Assembly (NCBI GenBank): GCA_002682825.1
Contig: NOKP01000002.1
Span: 1,679,132 to 1,743,131, forward strand
Length of the DNA: 64,000 nt
Source: Neonectria sp. B-13
Lineage: Eukaryota; Ascomycota; Sordariomycetes; Hypocreales; Nectriaceae
Direction: 5' to 3'
Shown piece after piece: positions 57,354-64,000 of the stretch. The stretch's first letter is position 1, and every line of letters starts with the position of its first letter. A program made the position numbers and the translations under genes. Under the pieces are notes generated by a model. The model ran no database searches and had not been told where the DNA came from. It saw only the letters and a list, made by a program, of their open reading frames with translations.

Positions 57354-59218
57354 GATTGGCCGCAGTTGCGAACAATAGCGATTGAAGGCTTGACAGAAAG
57401 TTTGATAGGAAGCGATGATGAGTGGTGGTATTATGATGATCAAAACAGGAAGTGGGCGTTGGGGCAGCCAATCATCAAGGAACGGCAAGCTGTTGTATGG
57501 AGGAAATGAAAACGGCGAAGGTAATAGGTTACTGAGATTTACAGGTGATGTTCCTGACCGGGAGACCGTTTCTCGGTGTTCAGGTGAATGTTTTCGGCGT
57601 CCAGGTGGCAGCAGCTGGCAGGACACAAGGCGTATGTAAATAAATCCACGCGTTGACGACTGTTCACTCAGCTGTTGACGGTCCGACGGGCACGTCACCT
57701 TACTTAAGCCTGCAAAGACGATCAGTATTCACGCCTTGTGGAACTGAAATCAATTCTAGAGGATGTCCCCGTGTATCTATACATGCATCTACGTCCATGC
57801 GTGTTGTCTACCTTGATCCTTGCTCTCAGCTCGTTTATGTCTCCGCGTGCCTCGGCGGAACAGATGAACAACACCGGTCCCGATAAGGAGACCCCAAAGA
57901 GAGACTTAATATAGACAGGCCCAAGGCGTGTAAAATTCCGCAGTAGCCTCAGTGTCGATCCTTGCATTGTCTCGCCCAGAAGCAGTCAAACGGCGCGCTC
58001 AAGCCATAGCCATAGGGCTGAACGCCTCTTCACAGGCCAAACGCCTGTGCCTGGATTCCACCAGTACCAAGAACAGCCACCCGTTGCCTGCCCTGCATCA
58101 GCCAATGGCAGTGACGAGTGCCCAACCGGGCGCATCGGAATGCCGGCGGTAGATCTCCTACGTCACAGGCCGAAACGCCACAACCGATGACGATCATTCC
58201 CAGACGTGTCAAATCCTTCCATCGAATCCAAAACCCAAGTCCCAACAGCGAGGCTGTGTTATTTCCGGGCAGCCACTTGTTTCGTTTCGACCGCATCTCA
58301 GCCTCAGTGCTGGTGGATAGTCTGTCCTCAGAATCCTTCTGTTGGTCGATGTCACCGAGCCAAACTACTATTAATACATATGCATTCATCGAACCATCGA
58401 CACTTCTCAGAGTGCAAGTTATGAACACCTTACGCTCAAGATGTTTGTAGACAAGTTACTAGTATCGGTGACTTCCAGAGCAACACCACCAGCCGTGTGC
58501 CCAATAGCAGCCATCGTAAGTCCCATATGCGACGATCGACTGACAAGCCTACGCAAAGTCTTCTTCTCTATCTGTCCGCATGCGTTTTCACCCCATCCAT
58601 CATCTCATCCTTCTGCGGATCCTTCATCCTCTTTTCCGTGAAGCTGCACGTGGATTCCCAAGATACCACCCTTCACTGATAAGAAAAGGCCCGGACTTCC
58701 GGCCGTAAGCACAACGACGGACGTCCCACACACAAGCTAAATCGCACCAATGCTTCTTTGCTCACAGCACAAAGTCTCATTTTGCCCCCAAAAGGCCTGC
58801 TGCTCCGCGTGTCTAATCTAGCAGGTTTTCAGGAGTGGGTGAGGCGTGGTAGTTGCAACCACTGACACAACTGCGCCGATTCGCAAGCGTTTGGCCGAGC
58901 CCAGCCAACGCAGCAATCCAACACGGCGCTTGGGCGTTTAAAACAAACTTCTTATACCCCTTCCAAGCATGAAAGACCAAAAACGATGCCAGGCTTGGAA
59001 GTGATCCTCGTCGTAAGCTGATACGTGCTGACACTCGTCGCTCGCTGCTGACCATGCTCGGATCCGCGGATAATAGCGATGGCTAAACAACTATTAGCAA
59101 CAATGAGTCCTCCGTCGCGGAATTATATCAAGTTTGCATGCTTCCAAATCCAGGCATATTGGGCGTTCTCTTATCCTCTAAAGGAAGCTCACAACAAAGT
59201 CAACTCCTCGAGGCAAAA
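57354..59218. other. Divergent promoter region, P450 and MFS genes
   Basis: 1.9 kb between two genes transcribed away from each other. Frames present are short or lack a start codon; the minus frame upstream of the P450 start (to about 57698) has no ATG. Nothing else recognised. Confidence 0.55.
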
Positions 59219-61052
59219 ATGACGAACCAGCAAGACATCGAAACGTCCACCAGCAAGCTCTCCATCTCGCAGAGCGAAAAGGGAGAGGAAGAGCAGCGAG
59301 TCGAAGAACAGGAACCGCCTCACCCGCGGAGCCATTTCCCTGCGTGGAAGTGGAAGGGCACACTGGTGCTCATCTTCCTAGCCTGCATGCTCAACGGCAC
59401 GTCCAACCCCCTTTTCTTTTCCAAGCCATGTTATGCTTCGTTTCTGACAGACCGATTTCCTCTCAGGCTACGATATCAGCAATGTCGCCAATATCCAACC
59501 CCGTTTGTACGAGGCCTTTGGCCACATCGACCTCCTCCCCTGGATCGGCCTTTCGTATGCCCTGGCCAACTTCTGCGTCGTGACACTCGCCCGCAAGCTC
59601 ACGTTCGTCTTCGACATGCGGGAGATCTTTATCGCGAACCTCTTCGTCTTCATCGCCGGGTCCGCCATCGCCGGCGCCGCCCAGTCCATGGCCATGCTTA
59701 TTGTCGGCCGCATCATCATGGGCATCGGGGGCTCTATCGTCCAGCAGTCGTAAGTGGAAAATCCCCTCAGAGGGTTAGGTAGAAAACTTCTGAAAAGGCG
59801 CCGAGTCTGACTTCTCCACAGCGCCTATTCATACTTCGCCGTTCTGGCGACGCCGGCCGAGATGACGGGTCTGTACGGCATCACCGGCGGCGTCTGGGCA
59901 GTCGGCCTTGTCACCGGAGGACCCATCGGCAGTGCCTTTGCGGAGAACTCGACGACGACGTGGCGGTGGGCGTTCTACATCAACCTCCCCTTTATCGGCC
60001 TCGCCACCATCCTCGCCTTTGTTTGCCTCCCGAGCCACTCCATGAAACCTGATATCCCCTTTTTGCAACGTCTCCAAAAGATCGACCCCATCGGTATCTT
60101 CCTGCACATGGCCTCAGGTGTACTCTTCGCCATCGCCGTGACCTTCTCCGGCTCCGTGTGGGACTGGGGATCGGGTCCGTCCATCGCCGTGTGGATTGTG
60201 TTTGGCGCCGTCTTCATCTTCTGGGGCGTCCAGCAGTACTTTTGCATCTTCACTACCGCAGAGGAGAGGGCCTTTCCCGTCCATCTCCTTTCGCGACGCG
60301 ATCTCTTGCCGCTGTGGGTAGCGTCGGCATGTGCCAGTGCCTCGTACGCCATCACGCTCTACTACACGCCCCTGTTTTTTGCCTTCGCTCGGGGCGTTGA
60401 CGCGCTGGGGCAGACGGTTCGCCTCTTGCCGTTCATTCTGCTCTTCATTCTGTTCGTCTCGCTTACGGGCCGTCTGCTACCCAAGATTGGCCGGTACAAT
60501 ATGATCTACATCGTGGGTGGCAGCATCAGTTTGTCCGCCGGGGCCGCCATGGTCAGCATTCTCGATGTCGACGTGCCCCAATCCCAGTTGCTAGCCCTTG
60601 AGGCTCTCCTCGGGATAGGCACCGGCATGACCTTCCAGCACGGCATCGCCATCTCCAACGTCATCAACAAGAACCCGCGGGACCGCGTGGACAGCCTCAC
60701 CATCTGCAACATGTCCCAGATGGCCGGTATCTCGCTGATCCTCGCCGTCGCCGGCTCCATCTTCCAAAACGTCGGCTACTCGCTCCTTGTCGATGCTCTG
60801 GGCGACGATGCTAGTCGGTATAGCGACCATGACATCCGGGAGGCGCTGGCCGGTGTGTCGTCCAAAATATGGCAGTCAGAGAGTCCGGAGGTGCTGCGCA
60901 GCGGCATCGAGGCTGTGTCCAAGGTGGTTGCGAGGGAGTTTTACATCGTCATTTCGTTCGGCTCGCTGTGTCTGATTTGCGGGCTGTTGATGAGCTGGAA
61001 GAAACTGGACTTCGGGAAGACGCCGAAGGAGAAGAAAGAAACAACAGTTTGA
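59219..61052 (+). CDS. MFS transporter, 14-TM type (drug or siderophore-like)
   Basis: Exons 59219-59396, 59467-59749 and 59822-61052 give 563 residues. A charged N-terminal tail of about 45 residues precedes the first helix (GTLVLIFLACMLNG), continued after the first intron by YDISNVANIQPRLYEAFGHI. The antiporter-type motif C region (GGVWAVGLVTGGPIGSAF and the following WRWAFYINLPF) is typical of the 14-helix DHA2 group, as is IVGRIIMGIGGSIVQQS. Such transporters export drugs or metabolites, or import siderophores, at the plasma membrane. The first intron (59397-59466) begins with GC rather than GT; only this choice restores the conserved LNG-YD junction. The gene is convergent with the esterase, 215 bp apart. 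Confidence 0.93.
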
Positions 61053-61267
61053 CGCTCACATAATCTCAAGCGAGACTTGGCATTTGAGATTTAGTGAGCG
61101 AGCAACTGCTCGGTGCCCCCGATGGGAATATTCATGACTACATTATGACCCTGGCCAGAGTCCTGTTAACCGCCTGGCCCAGCTGAGAGTATCTGCCTCC
61201 ATGCTAGTGTGTAAGCACATCACCCTGAACCAACGCCGACGCCTCCCAAACCAGGTTAAATGAAGGA

Positions 61268-62170
61268 TCACTGCTTCGACTGTTCCAGCCAGTCGATGAT
61301 CTTGTCCACGGCCACTTTCGCTTCGGGGATAGGGAGCAGCGGCCACACGTGCATCATGCCGTCGCCAAACACCAGCTCGACCTGGGTGCCTTTCTCCCTA
61401 GCCAGCTCCACCATCTTCTTGGTGTCCGGCATCAACAGATCCACGCCGCCGGCGAAGACCAGCATCGGCGGCAGGGCCAGGTCGCCGTAGATGGGGCTCA
61501 CCCGCGGGGTCTTGGTGTCGACGCCCGGACAAATGAGGCGCGTCACCTCGGCGATGCCCGGGACGTCGAGCCATGGGTCCTTGGGCGCCATGGCATGCAT
61601 GTCCGGGTTGACGAGGCTGGAGTCGGTGCAGGGCGTGATGGGCACGAGGCGCGAGGCAGTAGGGACGCCTGCCAGGATGGCCTGCTGCGTCAAGACGAGC
61701 GTCATGGTGCCGCCGGCCGAGTCGCCCATGACCCAGAAGGGCGTTGGGTCCGGATCCGCAGCGAGCTCGTTGTACAGCGGTTGGACGCGGTCGTACATCT
61801 CCAGGACGGGCGTCTCGGGGCCCAGCGGGTAGATGGGCACTGTGACGACGGCCTGGAGGCGCTCGGCCAGGTAGGCAACGAGGGCCCAGTGCTGGGGCAC
61901 GATCTCGAAGACGAAGCCGCCGCCGTGGAGGTACATGATGCGGGCCTGGTTGGGCGTTTCCGACTTGGGCGCGACGGTGTAGACGGTGAAGCCCTCGTCC
62001 CGCCTCGTCTCCTCAATGATGAACTGCCGGTGGAGGTATTCCGGCGGCTCGTGCTTCGGCGCCTTGCGGTCCTCTGCAATGCGCCTGTTGATGCCCTCGG
62101 CGGACTGCCATGTGCCCTTGCGCTGCCACCACACCGCCCAGGACACGATGTAGTTTTTGAAGCTAGGCAT
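61268..62170 (-). CDS. Alpha/beta hydrolase, hormone-sensitive-lipase type esterase
   Basis: Single exon, 300 residues, ATG at 62170 (the frame extends upstream only with non-ATG codons). The oxyanion motif HGGGF is at residues 82-86, the nucleophile elbow GDSAGG at 149-154 (Ser151), the acid is probably Asp244 in GGVDLLMPD, and the base is His274 in GMMHVWPLL. These mark the HSL/bacterial carboxylesterase family that includes fungal steryl-acetate and secondary-metabolite deacetylases. There is no signal peptide, so it is likely cytosolic or loosely membrane bound. Confidence 0.93.
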   Translation of the reverse strand: MPSFKNYIVSWAVWWQRKGTWQSAEGINRRIAEDRKAPKHEPPEYLHRQFIIEETRRDEGFTVYTVAPKSETPNQARIMYLHGGGFVFEIVPQHWALVAYLAERLQAVVTVPIYPLGPETPVLEMYDRVQPLYNELAADPDPTPFWVMGDSAGGTMTLVLTQQAILAGVPTASRLVPITPCTDSSLVNPDMHAMAPKDPWLDVPGIAEVTRLICPGVDTKTPRVSPIYGDLALPPMLVFAGGVDLLMPDTKKMVELAREKGTQVELVFGDGMMHVWPLLPIPEAKVAVDKIIDWLEQSKQ

Positions 62171-64000
62171 GGCTGGAGAGGGGGTTTTGGACAAGGAGAA
62201 TAATGGTACGGGGAACGATCAGGTAGCCTCAGGTGGTTATACCAGTTGGTGCTGAAGCTGTCAATGGAATCTCGTTCATGTATATCTGTCGTTGCGCGCT
62301 GTGGTGAAACAGACTGGTGAGACAGCTGAAAGACGGTGTCTTGCCGAGGCTTGTTCGGTGGGCACTCGGTGGACACCGATGCGGTGAGCTATTCCACATT
62401 GCCTCATGCTTGTGACGGGTTTCTGTAAAATAGAATCCACGCCAAAATTGAGGGGAGAGAGCTTGAAGACACAGACCCACCGTCTCTGTCTAGTGAAAGA
62501 GAAAGCCAGTCCCTTCTCTTCACGCTTCGCAATTTGTCTCCGCTCAATACAGTGGTTGCCCACTTCCCGGTGAGGTGCAGGGTAGGTAGCTTACTTCCCA
62601 GTTGGGCAACAAGCTGCATCGTGATCTCACCTCTCGCCAAGGCTCACCAACAGCTAACCAACCAACCAACCAACTGACGGGTGAAGTGCTCAGCAGCAAG
62701 GGTCACGGGGGGTTATATCGATGCCCTGAGAAACCCCGATCGATTGCCGATCCGGAAAAGTCGTCTCTCCTATCGGAAAACATGCCAGCCAATCTCAGGT
62801 TTGCCATGAGACAACAGCTCTCGTTGATCAACGCCCTCATCGAATTCGGGCCCGAAAAGCCAATGGATGGTGGGCGGGGGACTGACGCCCGCATAGCCCG
62901 TACCGTCCGAATTATCAGATCATGTCGTTTCTCCAAGAGTCCAAAGGGGACAGCCCCCACTCGTCACAAGGCCTCTTGGAGGGCCTCTCGGGGAAGGGCC
63001 TCGACGCCCTTCTTCACGTCCCCGCAATGGCCGGCCGTTTGACCAACAGTCGCCAGCCAAAACCCTGAGGGTTACAACTTATCACGCCTCACAATCGCTG
63101 GTGGAACGCCGTGAGCCAAGCCGGGGCTGTGGATGGAACGGGCTCGGCGGGGTTAGTTGGGGGGCTGCCGCTTTTGATATCGAGATCGAAGGGGGACCGG
63201 GAACAGGCCGGCGATGGCGGGATTGTCGATGGAGCCGGACGGTCAAACGGCTCCCAGGAGTAGAGCAGCTGACGGTAATTTGTCTGCGGTATCACTGATC
63301 ACATACGGATACTTCAACCACATGGTGGGAATGAGACATAATCCAGGAACCAGAGCCGTTGAACACGGGACGGCTTGGATATGCCGTCAATGGCCGAGCC
63401 TTATTCGCGGCTCAGGGCCTTCCCGGCAGCCTACCCCAACTCGCAGCGCCTCGAGGCCGGGAGGGGAACCGATGGCCATTAGGCACGCGACGACGGTTCT
63501 GTCGCACATGCATATGCGTCGTCGAGGCACAAGCATGGTACATTTTGACAAGCCAGACGGCGACGAATGAACGGGGCTGGTTGCATGACCGGGAAATGGT
63601 GGGACGAAACGGATGGACGGATGTCTGCCTGTCTGCCTGGTGAAGGGACGACGAGAGAAGAGATGATCTCTCGCAACTCAGTCAGTCTGCGCTCCTTGGG
63701 TGACGACGGATGGATCCAATGCAACCCGACCACGAGATGCTCGCCAGCAGGGAGCAAATGCACTGTAACACGGACATGGCACATATGGTTGTGCTCCAAT
63801 ATTGGCCCGTCTCTCGGGATTCGGGATGGCCTACCAAAAGCCTTGACATATGTGCAATTGCCGGGGCCCCGGATGTTTGAGCCAGAGTCCTGGAATCCCA
63901 ACCAGGCATCCCTCTGCCCGTGCCCGTGCCTGTGCCACACGACGCCTGCTTACATCTGGGGGCCTCTTTCAAGTGATACCGAGAGAGAGCGAGAGAAGTC
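62171..64000. other. 1.8-kb terminal region without a recognisable gene
   Basis: It begins as the esterase promoter. A short (AACC)n run lies at 62656-62674. No frame resembles a known family and no RNA gene was seen. Confidence 0.5.

Noticed and set aside
57354..57698. N-terminal extension of the P450
   Set aside because: The frame is open but has no ATG, and a membrane anchor already starts at 57353.

Overview
The window is nuclear DNA of a filamentous ascomycete. Genes are split by short introns (mostly 47-76 nt, GT-AG with CTAAC/CTGAC-type branch points), intergenic spaces run from 0.1 to 4.6 kb, and the protein set is typical of Pezizomycotina: a Zn2Cys6 factor, a CFEM protein, a TRI12-type MFS and a P450/MFS/esterase group. 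Gene order and wording fit a Sordariomycete, possibly Glomerellales or Hypocreales; this placement is inference. One 100-N assembly gap is present (50528-50627). Splice models were built by hand from reading frame and splice signals.

Region 1 (1-22 kb) is mainly housekeeping. It starts with the 5' end of a TRI12/siderophore-type MFS transporter (minus), followed by 4.6 kb without a recognisable gene. Next come an FKBP12 prolyl isomerase with a mitochondrial-type leader, the ubiquitin-activating enzyme UBA1, an ECM4-type glutathione transferase that also carries a mitochondrial-like leader, a 4E-T-like translation and mRNA-decay factor, and the exocytic SM protein SEC1.

Region 2 (22-35 kb) mixes conserved and accessory material. 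It holds a zinc-finger/G-patch protein, a complete but divergent GCN5-type acetyltransferase, an intergenic stretch with two diverged copies of a ~165-bp repeat, an Old-Yellow-Enzyme reductase facing a Zn2Cys6 transcription factor, exonuclease V and an F-box protein.

Region 3 (35-43 kb) has a Cys-rich P1B metal ATPase next to a 4-kb tract with two reading frames broken only by in-frame stops (39844-40710 and 42448-42810), apparently young pseudogenes.

Region 4 (43-55 kb) has mitochondrial dihydroorotate dehydrogenase, a CFEM membrane protein without a signal peptide, an unrecognised 319-residue coiled-coil protein whose promoter carries tandem CCAAT and GATA boxes, a NIPA-type magnesium transporter, and a CHIP-type TPR/U-box ubiquitin ligase. 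UBA1 and the CHIP ligase both belong to the ubiquitin system but are far apart.

Region 5 (55-64 kb) has a cytochrome P450, a 14-TM MFS transporter with a GC-AG intron, and an HSL-type esterase. They could form a small catabolic or secondary-metabolite group, although no synthase is in view. The last 1.8 kb has no recognisable gene.
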